The notes beneath the pieces were generated by a model, which had not been told where the DNA came from, ran no database searches, and saw nothing but the letters and a program-made list of their open reading frames with translations. This document shows, piece after piece, positions 33,266 to 41,626 of a stretch of 64,000 nt of DNA; within the stretch, counting starts at the first letter, position 1, and every line of letters begins with the position of its first letter. The translations under genes were made by a program, and so were the position numbers. The DNA comes from Pseudomonadota bacterium (lineage in GTDB: Bacteria; Pseudomonadota; Gammaproteobacteria; Steroidobacterales; Steroidobacteraceae): the NCBI GenBank assembly GCA_023433705.1, contig JAEYUC010000057.1, positions 34,359 to 98,358 on the forward strand, in the 5' to 3' direction.

Positions 33266-34003
33266 ATGCAAAACGTCCCGTCCCGACGAAACGCGTTCGA
33301 CCAGCCGATCGGATTCGACCTGCCGGACTGGAAGGCTCCGCCCTTTCCGCCGCGCGAGATCCTGTCCGGCCGCTACTGTCGCCTCGAGCCGCTCGACGCG
33401 GACCGGCACGCCCGCGAGTTGTACGACGCGCAGGCAGAGGATCGCGACGGCCGGACGTGGACCTATCTGTTCCAGGGCCCTTACACGAACTTCGCGGAGT
33501 TCGAGTCCTGGTGTCGCGTCGCGCAGGCCTCCGGCGACAAGGTCTTCTTCGCGATAGTCGACCTGGAGTCCGGAAAGGCGCTGGGCTTCGCGAGTTACCT
33601 GCGCATCGAGCCCGCGCACGGCGCGCTGGAAATCGGACACATCTATTATGCGCCGCGCCTGGCGCGCACGCGCGCCGCGACCGAGGCAATGTACCTCTGC
33701 ATGCGCAATGCGTTCGCGCTCGGTTATCGGCGCTACGAATGGAAGTGCGACAGCGGCAACCTGCCGTCGCGCGCGGCGGCCGAGCGCCTCGGTTTCACCT
33801 ACGAGGGATTGTTCCGGCGCGCGATCGTCAACAAGGGCCGGAACCGCGACACCACGTGGTTCGCGATCATCGACGAGGACTGGAAGGGCGGGCTCGAGGA
33901 CGCCTATCTACGCTGGCTCGACCCGGCGAATTTCGACGAGCGCGGCGCGCAGAAGCTGAAACTGTCGGAGCTCACCGCGCCGTTCGTGCACGCGCGTTCC
34001 TGA
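33266..34003 (+). CDS. GNAT-family N-acetyltransferase
   Basis: This 245-residue protein of the RimJ/RimL-like GNAT type has landmarks LEPLDADRHARELYDA, LEIGHIYYAPRLARTRAATEA (acetyl-CoA site) and SGNLPSRAAAERLGFTYEG. The target could be a protein N-terminus or a small amine. No ribosome site is obvious. It is divergent from the S9 peptidase and tail-to-tail with the next gene, four bases apart. Confidence 0.85.
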   Translation: MQNVPSRRNAFDQPIGFDLPDWKAPPFPPREILSGRYCRLEPLDADRHARELYDAQAEDRDGRTWTYLFQGPYTNFAEFESWCRVAQASGDKVFFAIVDLESGKALGFASYLRIEPAHGALEIGHIYYAPRLARTRAATEAMYLCMRNAFALGYRRYEWKCDSGNLPSRAAAERLGFTYEGLFRRAIVNKGRNRDTTWFAIIDEDWKGGLEDAYLRWLDPANFDERGAQKLKLSELTAPFVHARS

Positions 34004-34007
34004 GGCA

Positions 34008-34718
34008 TCACCCCGCGCAGAACGCGAGCATGTGGTTCGCGACGACGCCCGGCGCGTCGTCGAGGATCTTCTTGCCGTGGTCCGGCAGGTCGATCACGCG
34101 CGCGTTCGGATTCAGCTTGCCGACGCGCCCGCCGGCTTCCCAGAAATTGTCCTTCGGGCGCAGCACCAGCAGCGGCTGCTTCACGAGCGGCAGTCTTTCC
34201 TGCGCCTGCCACTCGATGACGGCATTGCGCGCCCAGAGCGCGCCCTGCGTCATTCCCTCGGGTGGAGACAGGTCGCGATACGACTGTCGTTCGGCTTCGG
34301 TCAGCACCGGCGCGCCGATCATGACGACGCGCCGCACGACTTTCGGCCGCGCGATCGCGAGCTCGGCCGCGATCGCGGCGCCCGAGTGCACGCCTAACAA
34401 GTCGACCTGGCGGAAACGCATCGAGTCGATGAAATCTCCGATCGCTTCCGCGTAACCGCTGCTCGGGAGTTTCTTCGGCGGCGCGTCGGATTCACCGCAA
34501 CCCGGTGTGTCCGGGCTGTAGACCGAGCGAGTCTTGCCGAGCACCTTGGACAGCTCGAGGAAACTGCGCCCGGTGGTGCTGCTCGCGTGCAGGCAGATGA
34601 GCGTCGTCTGTTCATCGAAGCCGCCACCGGACGGAATGGCGTTGTGAACGTGGAGTTGGCCGTGACGGCATTCGAAATACGCGCGGCGCAGCCGCGGAGG
34701 CGGGGTGTCCAGGTTCAT
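34008..34718 (-). CDS. Alpha/beta hydrolase
   Basis: The 236-residue alpha/beta-fold hydrolase has nucleophile elbow GVHSGAAIA (Ser flanked by His and Gly; the usual first Gly is Val), oxyanion-region LHASSTTGRSF, and a histidine in LPDHGKKIL. ATG 34718 matches the domain start; the frame is open further upstream to 34877 but that part has no family features. Haloalkane dehalogenase-like, esterase or C-C hydrolase roles are all possible. Confidence 0.8.
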   Translation of the reverse strand: MNLDTPPPRLRRAYFECRHGQLHVHNAIPSGGGFDEQTTLICLHASSTTGRSFLELSKVLGKTRSVYSPDTPGCGESDAPPKKLPSSGYAEAIGDFIDSMRFRQVDLLGVHSGAAIAAELAIARPKVVRRVVMIGAPVLTEAERQSYRDLSPPEGMTQGALWARNAVIEWQAQERLPLVKQPLLVLRPKDNFWEAGGRVGKLNPNARVIDLPDHGKKILDDAPGVVANHMLAFCAG

Positions 34719-34831
34719 GTGTGCGCAAAGATAACCCACCGCCGGCCCGAGGCGCGTCGACGCATAAGGGTTCGTCCTAACCGCGTCTGTCGGCGGATGC
34801 CTACTCGATTCCGAATTCGGACGTGGCGTAT

Positions 34832-34916
34832 TTGACAGAAACGTGAGTGCTCCATCGCAGAATCCACCATGGGACAAAAGTCTGCGAGCGTCCTAAGGAC
34901 GCGAGAGGCTAGAATT
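34832..34916 (+). promoter_or_regulatory. Candidate promoter/operator region of the FHA gene
   Basis: A consensus TTGACA lies at 34832-34837 but has only a weak -10 20 bases away. A TAGAAT -10-like hexamer at 34911-34916 would start transcription about 28 bases before the gene. A perfect 15-base palindrome, GCGTCCTAAGGACGC (34888-34902), sits just upstream of that hexamer, where an operator would be expected. The 232-base gap between the hydrolase and FHA genes holds nothing else I recognise. Confidence 0.35.
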
Positions 34917-34950
34917 CCTTCATAAAAATGAATCCAGGGGAAATCCGGCG

Positions 34951-36432
34951 ATGCCACCGGTGAATCACGTTGCTTCTTCGGCGGAGACCGACTGCGAAGC
35001 CACGGCCGAGCTGCCGGTGCTCGACGTTGCTGCGTACGAAGCCGCCCTGGAAGACACGCTCACGCGCACCGATTCGATTCCCACGCTGCGTCCCCCGGAA
35101 GACACGGACACGTCGTTCAGCGGAACGCATGAGATGCCGACGCTGGCGAAAGCCTCGCCGCAAAAGGTTGTCCGTAAATCAGAGCCTCGCAAGAGTTCCG
35201 AGCCGGTCGCTGCCGCGCCCGTGGTTGCCGCGCCCGTGGTTGCCGCGCCAATCGTCGCTCCACCCGTCCTGAAGGAGACGGTCAGCGAAATTTCTCCGCC
35301 GCAGCTCGAAGAACTGCGCACTGCGCTTGCGCGGGCGGAACGCCGGATCCAGGAACTCGACGAGCGCGCGCGCATCGCCGATGCCGAGCGTGCGATGGCG
35401 ATCTCCCGCGCGAATGCCGAAAGCGTGCAGCTGCGGGCGCAGCTCGCCGAACGGCTCGAATCCGAACACAGCGCCCGCCTGCGCCACTCGGTGAACCGCG
35501 CGGACGAGCGCACTCTCGAAGACGAACTGTTCGCGCGCACCGAGCAGTTGAAGATGCTCGAGCGAGTGCTCGATGCGCAGCGCCGCGCATCGGACGGGCA
35601 GGCCATCGAGCTCGCCCATTCGCGCGCCCGCTGCGAGGCGCTCGAATGCGATCTCGCCCACGCGCGCGCGGGTATCGCCCGTCGCGATACCCAAATCGCA
35701 CTACTCGAAGCCGACATGCGAATGCGCCAGGAACAGGTCACCGTGCTCAAAGCCCGGCTCGCCGATGCGCTGAGCGCGATCGATCCCGATGTGCCGCAAA
35801 TGCGCGCGGACATGGCCGCGCTCGAGGAGCGCATACGGGATCTCACGGCGCAACTGGCGCAGGCGACGGCGCGCATCTCCGAGCGCGACCAGGATCTCGA
35901 GGTCGCCGAAGAGAGCATCCGCAACCTCGAGATTGAACTGCGCGACAAGGCCGGAAAGCTTTCGGAGGTCACGGTCGCGGTCGAGGAATGGCGCGCGGTC
36001 ATCGCGGAGAGCCAGCTTTCGATCCAGCAGCGCGACTCGCGAATCCAGCAATTGCAGTCCCAGCTGCAGGCGGATCTCGAAAAACGCAAACCGGCCTCCG
36101 CCGATTCGGCCGCGCACACGAGCGAAGAGATCGCGCTCGAAGGGCCGGCGCGGGTATTGATCCGCACGGACGGCAACACCGAATTCGTCCATGTGCTGGG
36201 CCGCCGCACGCGCATCGGCCGCGGCGCGGACAACGAACTGGTGCTCGAGACCAAACACGTGAGCCGCTACCACGCGGTGTTGCTCGCAGGACCGGTCCAT
36301 ACCACGATCGAGGACCTGAACAGCACGAACGGTGTGTTCGTGAACGGCAAGCGGGTTACCCGCCAGGCGCTCAAGGACGGCGACCGCATAAACATCGGCC
36401 GGACGCAATTCCGCTATACGGTTCGCGGCTAA
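34951..36432 (+). CDS. Coiled-coil protein with C-terminal FHA domain
   Basis: The 493-residue protein has a low-complexity N-terminus with Ala/Val/Pro repeats (AAPVV), a long coiled coil (about 115-375, heptads rich in Arg, Glu, Leu) and a C-terminal FHA phosphothreonine-binding domain (about 395-490). The FHA residues are present: IGRGADNELVL, VSRYHAVL and NSTNGVFVNG. It has no membrane segment, so it is probably a cytoplasmic reader or scaffold. It could read phosphorylation made by the Ser/Thr kinase at 46.8 kb, although the two are 10 kb apart. Confidence 0.88.
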   Translation: MPPVNHVASSAETDCEATAELPVLDVAAYEAALEDTLTRTDSIPTLRPPEDTDTSFSGTHEMPTLAKASPQKVVRKSEPRKSSEPVAAAPVVAAPVVAAPIVAPPVLKETVSEISPPQLEELRTALARAERRIQELDERARIADAERAMAISRANAESVQLRAQLAERLESEHSARLRHSVNRADERTLEDELFARTEQLKMLERVLDAQRRASDGQAIELAHSRARCEALECDLAHARAGIARRDTQIALLEADMRMRQEQVTVLKARLADALSAIDPDVPQMRADMAALEERIRDLTAQLAQATARISERDQDLEVAEESIRNLEIELRDKAGKLSEVTVAVEEWRAVIAESQLSIQQRDSRIQQLQSQLQADLEKRKPASADSAAHTSEEIALEGPARVLIRTDGNTEFVHVLGRRTRIGRGADNELVLETKHVSRYHAVLLAGPVHTTIEDLNSTNGVFVNGKRVTRQALKDGDRINIGRTQFRYTVRG

Positions 36433-36485
36433 CTGCCGCCGTCCTGCTAAAGTAGCGGGCCTTCCGGCCTCGCTGATCGCCTCGC

Positions 36486-38006
36486 ATGACCGATAACTAC
36501 ATCGAACGCATCCTCAAGGCGCGCGTCTACGACGTCGCGAACGAATCCCCGCTCGAAGCCGCGCCGCGCCTCTCGCGGCGCGTGGGCAATTCGGTGCTGT
36601 TCAAGCGCGAGGACCTGCAACCGGTGTTCTCGTTCAAGCTGCGCGGTGCGTACAACAAGATCGCGCACCTGTCCGACTCGGTCGCGAAGCGCGGCGTCAT
36701 CTGCGCATCGGCGGGCAATCACGCGCAGGGCGTGGCGCTGGCGGCGCGGCGCCGCGGAATCCCGGCCACCATCGTGATGCCGCTCACCACGCCCAACATC
36801 AAGGTCAGCGCCGTGCGCGACCTGGGTGGCGAGGTCGTGCTGCATGGCGATGACTACGACAGCGCCTATGAACATGCGTTGTCCATCGTGCGCGAGCGCA
36901 ATCTCGCGTTCGTTCACCCGTTCGACGATCCGGACGTGATCGCGGGACAGGGCACCATCGCGGTCGAAATCCTGCGCCAGGCGCGCGGCGACGTGGACGC
37001 GATCTTCGTGCCCGTCGGTGGCGGCGGGCTGATCGCGGGCGTCGCGCTCTATGCGAAGTACCTGAATCCGAAGATCAAGATCGTCGGCGTCGAGCCGGTC
37101 GACGCGGCGGCGATGTTCGAAAGCCTGCGCGCGAAGAAACGCGTCACGCTCGATCGCGTGGGCATTTTCGCGGACGGGGTGGCGGTGCGCCGCGTCGGTG
37201 AAGAAACCTTCCGGCTGTGCCGCGAACACGTCGATGAAGTCGTGCTCGTCGACACCGATGAGATCTGCGCCGGCATCCAGGACATCTTCGAAGACACGCG
37301 TTCGATCGTCGAACCCGCGGGCGCGCTCGGCGTCGCCGGCATGAAGAAGTATTGCGCGGTGAACGAATGGCGCGACAAGCGCGTCGTCACTCTCAACAGC
37401 GGCGCCAACATGAACTTCGACCAGCTGCGATACGTCGCGGAGAGATCGGATGTGGGACAGGCGCGCGAAGCGTTGCTGGCCGTCGAGATCCCCGAGAAGC
37501 CGGGCAGCTTCCTGCACTTCTGCGAGGTGCTCGGCTCGCGTGCGGTCACGGAATTCAACTACCGCTTCGGCGCGAAGGATCGCGCGCAGATTTTCGTCGG
37601 CTTCGGGCTGGCTCGCGGCCGCGAGGAACGCGACGAGGTCATCGCGGCGCTCAAGACCGCGGGATACGGCGTCACCGACATGACGGACAACGAAATCGCG
37701 AAGCTGCACGTGCGATACATGGTGGGCGGCCACGTGAACGGAAACGTCGCCAATGAGCGACTCTATCGATTCGAATTTCCGGAGCGCAAAGGCGCGCTGC
37801 TGAAGTTCCTGCAGTCGGTGGGTACTCGCTGGAACATCACCCTGTTCCACTACCGTAACCATGGCTCGGACTACGGCAGGGTGCTCGCCGGCATCGACGT
37901 GCCTCCGGCCGAGGCGGCCGACTTCGTCGATCACCTCAATGTATTGCATTACTCCTACAGCGAAGAGACTAACAATCCGGTGTACAGGATTTTTCTCGGC
38001 TCCTGA
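36486..38006 (+). CDS. ilvA: Biosynthetic threonine ammonia-lyase
   Basis: The 506-residue PLP enzyme makes 2-oxobutyrate from threonine, the first committed step to isoleucine. The Schiff-base lysine is K51 (SFKLRGAYNK), the PLP phosphate loop is GGGGLIAG near 178-185, and two ACT-like regulatory domains follow from about 330 (isoleucine inhibition). Length and two regulatory domains identify the biosynthetic rather than the catabolic enzyme. A TAAAGT -10-like hexamer lies at 36448-36453. Confidence 0.95.
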   Translation: MTDNYIERILKARVYDVANESPLEAAPRLSRRVGNSVLFKREDLQPVFSFKLRGAYNKIAHLSDSVAKRGVICASAGNHAQGVALAARRRGIPATIVMPLTTPNIKVSAVRDLGGEVVLHGDDYDSAYEHALSIVRERNLAFVHPFDDPDVIAGQGTIAVEILRQARGDVDAIFVPVGGGGLIAGVALYAKYLNPKIKIVGVEPVDAAAMFESLRAKKRVTLDRVGIFADGVAVRRVGEETFRLCREHVDEVVLVDTDEICAGIQDIFEDTRSIVEPAGALGVAGMKKYCAVNEWRDKRVVTLNSGANMNFDQLRYVAERSDVGQAREALLAVEIPEKPGSFLHFCEVLGSRAVTEFNYRFGAKDRAQIFVGFGLARGREERDEVIAALKTAGYGVTDMTDNEIAKLHVRYMVGGHVNGNVANERLYRFEFPERKGALLKFLQSVGTRWNITLFHYRNHGSDYGRVLAGIDVPPAEAADFVDHLNVLHYSYSEETNNPVYRIFLGS

Positions 38007-38050
38007 TCGAGTTGCCGGGAACGCGGGCCGGACATGCCGGTCTGTGTAGA

Positions 38051-38347
38051 ATGCCGCCGACCGCAGTCATCAGGTCTCTGTTGGTGTTCGACGAAAAGCA
38101 CCCGCTGTTCGGAACCTACAAGTTCGCCAAGCGCATCGTCATTGGAATCGTCGGTGGCACCGTCCTGCTCATCGGCGTCGCGATGATCGCGTTGCCCGGA
38201 CCCGCATTCGTGGTGATTCCCGTGGGCCTCGGCATCCTCAGCATCGAGTTCGCGTGGGCGCGCCACTGGCTCAAGAAGATCAAGGCGAAGGCCCAGGACG
38301 TCGCGGGCATGGTCGTCAAGCGGACCAACGGCGCTCCAAAACCGTAG
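38051..38347 (+). CDS. PGPGW-family transmembrane protein
   Basis: The 98-residue protein has two adjacent helices (about 31-75) with the signature LPGPAFVVIPVGLGILSIEF, the PGPGW pattern with Ala for the third Gly, and a basic C-terminal tail. The chosen ATG overlaps a TAGAAT -10-like hexamer, so the real start may be the TTG or GTG at 38081/38084. Function of the family is unknown. Confidence 0.7.
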   Translation: MPPTAVIRSLLVFDEKHPLFGTYKFAKRIVIGIVGGTVLLIGVAMIALPGPAFVVIPVGLGILSIEFAWARHWLKKIKAKAQDVAGMVVKRTNGAPKP

Positions 38348-38367
38348 GGCCGCGGCGCGGCAGCGCG

Positions 38368-40170
38368 TCATTCGATCGGCAGATCGAACATCAACGCGCG
38401 CACGAACCTCACCGGCGGCGAGCCGAACGACAGGACCTTGTCGTGGTATTCCTTGAGATTGAACTCCGCGCCGGCGCGGCGCTCGGCCTCGGCGCGCAAC
38501 TCGAAGTGCTCCTGCGCGCCGACGAAGTAGGTAGGTAGTTGGGCCGACGTGAGCTGGGCGCGGGTCCACTTGCCGGCGGCCTCGCGTTCTTCCTGGAAAC
38601 CCGTCTCCGTCATGAGTTTCATCGCTTCGTCGCGCGAAATGCCGTCGACGTGCACCGCCTGGTCCAGCAACGCGTTCACGACCACGCGCAGGTACCACTT
38701 GAGCTGGATGAGATGCATGAGCGGCTCATCCGCGAGATAGCCCTGTTCGATCATGAGCTTCTCGGCATACACCGCCCAGCCTTCGACGAAGGGTCCCGAG
38801 GAAAGCACGGCGCGCAGCGGCGAGGGGTAACGATTCGAATGCGCGAGCTGCAGATAGTGTCCCGGCATCGCTTCGTGAATGGTCAGGTCGCGAATGGACA
38901 GTGAGTTGTACTCGCGCAGGAAGGAAGCCGTCTGCGCGCGCGTCCACTGCTCGGGGATCGGTGAGACGGCATAGAAAGTCTTCTGGCCCTTCGACTCGAG
39001 TGGGCCGGGCGAATCGCAGTAGGCGAGCGCGACGCCCTGCTGGAACTCGGGCATCGGGATGATCTCGAGCGGCTCGTCCGGCAGGGAAACGAGATTCTTC
39101 TCGCGAACGAACTCGGTCGTGTCGGCCAGCGCGGCGCGCGCGGCGTCGAGCACTCCGTCACGCGCGGGACGCTTCGCATACGCGAGCTCGAGCGCGGCTT
39201 CGATCGCGCGCTGCTGCTGCTTCTCGCCGGGACGCTCGGGCGTGGGCGGTGCGCCGCGTTTTCCCTTGAGGACATCGCGTGCGATCGCATACATCGCAGC
39301 CCGAGTCCGGGCAAGTTCGGATTCGGCGCGCTGCCGGATCTCGATGCGCGACAGCGGCGAGAACAAAGCGAACCCGAGCTTGCGGTCGTAAAGATCGGCA
39401 CCCAGCCGGTAATCGCCCTGCGCTTCGGGCAGCAACTTCTTCTCGAGCCAGATCTGATGCTGCGACAGCGCGGTGCGCGCCCTGGAAATGCTGGCGCGGA
39501 TCGCTTCCTGCCGATCTTCCGGCAGGGTAATCAGCTGTTTCGGAATCTCGTCGTCGAGCATCGAGATGAGCCCCGCGTTCTGCCGGATCGCGGTTTCCGC
39601 GTGCACCTTCGGCACGCGCGCGGGCTCGAGCACGTCGCGCTCCTGCGCGAGCAGGCGCGACATTTCGTCCAGACGCGCGGCGACGTTGCCCAGCCGTTCC
39701 GGCAGCGGCGCGAAGTCGCGCGCCAGCAGCGCGTACAGCGAATCGCCCGCGATGCTGGTGTAGATCAGCGGATTCCAGCGCCACTGGGCGAGCGTGCGGA
39801 TGCTCCAGCGTTGGTACTCGAGCGCGTGACGCAGGAGCAGCAGGTCCACCTGGTTGGATCGCGACAGGCGCGACGCATCGATCGGCTCGAGCGCCGATAG
39901 ATAGGTGTCCGCGAACGCGGCCTGGGCCTCCCAGCCTTCCGCGCTCACGTCATCGAGCCGGTCGTCGAACCGGTGATCGCCGAGGGCCGTGGCGCTGACC
40001 GGCGATAGCTCGGGGAATTCCCGCAGGTAACGCTTCGCGATCGCTTCGAACTGCTCGTCGGGCGCAGGCGGCGGGGGAACCGCCGGGGCGGATGGGGGCG
40101 GCGCAGGGGCGTTCGCCGCGCAGGCGCACAGCAAGGTTGCGGTGAATCCAGCCATCAAACCTGCCTTCAT
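38368..40170 (-). CDS. DUF885 lipoprotein, putative metallopeptidase
   Basis: The 600-residue protein starts with a lipoprotein signal (TATLLCAC, Cys near residue 17) and a Pro/Ala-rich linker. The DUF885 domain carries HEAMPGHYLQ, a gluzincin-like HExxxGH zinc motif, and EGWAVYAEKL, the likely third-ligand helix. It is probably a cell-envelope peptidase of unknown substrate. It is convergent with the PGPGW-type gene. Confidence 0.85.
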   Translation of the reverse strand: MKAGLMAGFTATLLCACAANAPAPPPSAPAVPPPPAPDEQFEAIAKRYLREFPELSPVSATALGDHRFDDRLDDVSAEGWEAQAAFADTYLSALEPIDASRLSRSNQVDLLLLRHALEYQRWSIRTLAQWRWNPLIYTSIAGDSLYALLARDFAPLPERLGNVAARLDEMSRLLAQERDVLEPARVPKVHAETAIRQNAGLISMLDDEIPKQLITLPEDRQEAIRASISRARTALSQHQIWLEKKLLPEAQGDYRLGADLYDRKLGFALFSPLSRIEIRQRAESELARTRAAMYAIARDVLKGKRGAPPTPERPGEKQQQRAIEAALELAYAKRPARDGVLDAARAALADTTEFVREKNLVSLPDEPLEIIPMPEFQQGVALAYCDSPGPLESKGQKTFYAVSPIPEQWTRAQTASFLREYNSLSIRDLTIHEAMPGHYLQLAHSNRYPSPLRAVLSSGPFVEGWAVYAEKLMIEQGYLADEPLMHLIQLKWYLRVVVNALLDQAVHVDGISRDEAMKLMTETGFQEEREAAGKWTRAQLTSAQLPTYFVGAQEHFELRAEAERRAGAEFNLKEYHDKVLSFGSPPVRFVRALMFDLPIE

Positions 40171-40262
40171 CGCATCGCCCTCACGATTTTTCCTGACGAA
40201 GTGGCCCTTTCGGGCACGAAGTTACCAGCTAAAGTGCGCACACCCCAACTACCCGGCACCCC

Positions 40263-41498
40263 TTGAGCATCAAGTCCCGTTCGCCTGCGCTGCAGGCGTT
40301 GAGCTACCCCGACTTCGCTCGCTACGCGTTCGGGCGTCTCGCCGGCACACTCGCCTGGCAGATGATCAACGTGGTCGCCGGGTTCCAGGTATGGAAGATC
40401 ACGCGCGATCCGCTCGACCTCGGTCTCATCGGCCTCGCGCAGTTCCTGCCGTTCCTGGCGCTCGTGCTGCCGGGCGGCCAGGTGGCCGACCGTTTCGACC
40501 GCCGCGTCATCATCGCGTGCGCGTACACGGCCGAGCTCGCCGGCGCGGCGATCCTGCTGTGGTTCACGCTGTCCGGCAGCAGCAACGTCGCGATCGTGTT
40601 CGGCGCGATGGTGTTGTTAGGCGTGGCGCGCGCGTTCTGGGCGCCCGCGGGGCAGGCGATGACGCCCAACCTCGTCCCGAAGGAGCAACTGCCGGGCGCC
40701 GTCTCGGTCAACTCGGTGTTGTTCCAGACCGGCGTGATCGTCGGACCTTCGATCGGCGGCGTGCTCGCGATCTTCGGATATCACGTCGTCTACGGCATCG
40801 CGTGTGTATTGCTGACCTTCACGGTGCTCATGGTCGCGAACGTGCGGCCCGTGTGGCCGCAGGGAAAAGCCACCCAGTGGCGCTGGCACAGCGTGCTCGA
40901 CGGGTTCCGGTTCGTCGTGAGCAAGAAGCCGTTGTTAGGCGCGATATCGCTCGACCTGTTCGCGGTGCTGTTCGGCGGCGCCACCGCTTTGCTGCCCGTG
41001 TTCGCCACCGATGTGCTGCACGTCGACAGCGCGGGTCTGGGAGTCCTGCGCGCGGCGCCCGGCGTCGGCGCCGCGATCGTCGCGCTCGGGCTCGGACTGC
41101 GTCCGATCACGCGGCATGCGGGGCGCTGGATGTTCGGCGGCGTCGCGGCGTTCGGCGTCGCGACCATCGTTTTCGGTCTGTCGACCAACTTCTGGCTCTC
41201 GCTCGCGGTGCTCGCCCTGCTCGGAGCGGGCGACATGGTCAGCGTGTTCGTGCGCCAGCTGCTCGTGCAACTCGAGACTCCCGATGCGATCCGCGGCCGC
41301 GTAAGTGCCGTCAACTCGATGTTCATCGGCGCGTCCAACGAGCTCGGCGAATTCGAGTCGGGCCTGACCGCGAAATGGTTCGGCACCGTGCGCGCCGTGC
41401 TGATCGGTGGCTGCGCGACGCTGATCGTCGTGGGCTCCTACATGAAGATCTTCCCCGAACTCCGAAAACTCGACCGCTTCCCCGAACCGAAGCACTGA
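40263..41498 (+). CDS. MFS exporter (EntS-like)
   Basis: The 411-residue protein has twelve predicted helices and resembles the MFS_3/EntS group that exports siderophores or drugs. The loop 2-3 motif is GGQVADRFDRR. The only start fitting the conserved N-terminus (LSYPDFARYAFGRLAGTLAWQ) is TTG at 40263; there is no ribosome site, and a TAAAGT -10-like hexamer lies at 40230-40235. Two unusual TTG-TTA-GGC Leu-Leu-Gly runs occur (40614 and 40932). No siderophore synthesis genes are in view. Confidence 0.83.
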   Translation: MSIKSRSPALQALSYPDFARYAFGRLAGTLAWQMINVVAGFQVWKITRDPLDLGLIGLAQFLPFLALVLPGGQVADRFDRRVIIACAYTAELAGAAILLWFTLSGSSNVAIVFGAMVLLGVARAFWAPAGQAMTPNLVPKEQLPGAVSVNSVLFQTGVIVGPSIGGVLAIFGYHVVYGIACVLLTFTVLMVANVRPVWPQGKATQWRWHSVLDGFRFVVSKKPLLGAISLDLFAVLFGGATALLPVFATDVLHVDSAGLGVLRAAPGVGAAIVALGLGLRPITRHAGRWMFGGVAAFGVATIVFGLSTNFWLSLAVLALLGAGDMVSVFVRQLLVQLETPDAIRGRVSAVNSMFIGASNELGEFESGLTAKWFGTVRAVLIGGCATLIVVGSYMKIFPELRKLDRFPEPKH

Positions 41499-41503
41499 AG
41501 ACG

Positions 41504-41514
41504 GTGCCTGGCAC
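41504..41514. repeat. Short palindrome GTGCCTGGCAC
   Basis: Five-base arms around a central T lie six bases after the MFS stop codon, followed by GGAAAAG. It could be a weak terminator or part of a dispersed element; there is no U-tract. Confidence 0.35.
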
Positions 41515-41591
41515 GGAAAAGCCGGGAGAGGCTTCAAAGGACTGGGTGTGGCGAGAACGTCATACAGGCCGCATGTACTCGGGGTACTGGA

Positions 41592-41620
41592 TTTACTCGC
41601 GACCTGTACGGAAATACAGT
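41592..41620 (+). promoter_or_regulatory. Sigma-70 promoter overlapping the LexA box
   Basis: TTTACT (41592-41597) and TACAGT (41615-41620) are 17 bases apart. The predicted start falls near 41627, the A of the radical SAM start codon. The last part of the LexA box covers the -10 hexamer, so bound LexA would block polymerase. Confidence 0.5.
41604..41619. promoter_or_regulatory. LexA (SOS) box
   Basis: CTGT-ACGGAAAT-ACAG is an exact match to the gammaproteobacterial LexA core CTGT-N8-ACAG. It ends seven bases before the start codon of the radical SAM gene. From memory, the Pseudomonas aeruginosa homologue PA0069 belongs to the LexA regulon, which supports the call. Confidence 0.75.
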
Positions 41621-41626
41621 CCGTGG

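Noticed and set aside
31644..33557. 637-residue plus-strand frame opposite the S9 peptidase gene
   Set aside because: It is antisense to a gene with a complete catalytic triad and signal peptide.
40142..41626. N-terminal extension of the radical SAM frame over the MFS gene
   Set aside because: The frame is open by chance; the sequence is a shadow of the MFS gene, and family homology begins at MAGPIKGRG.
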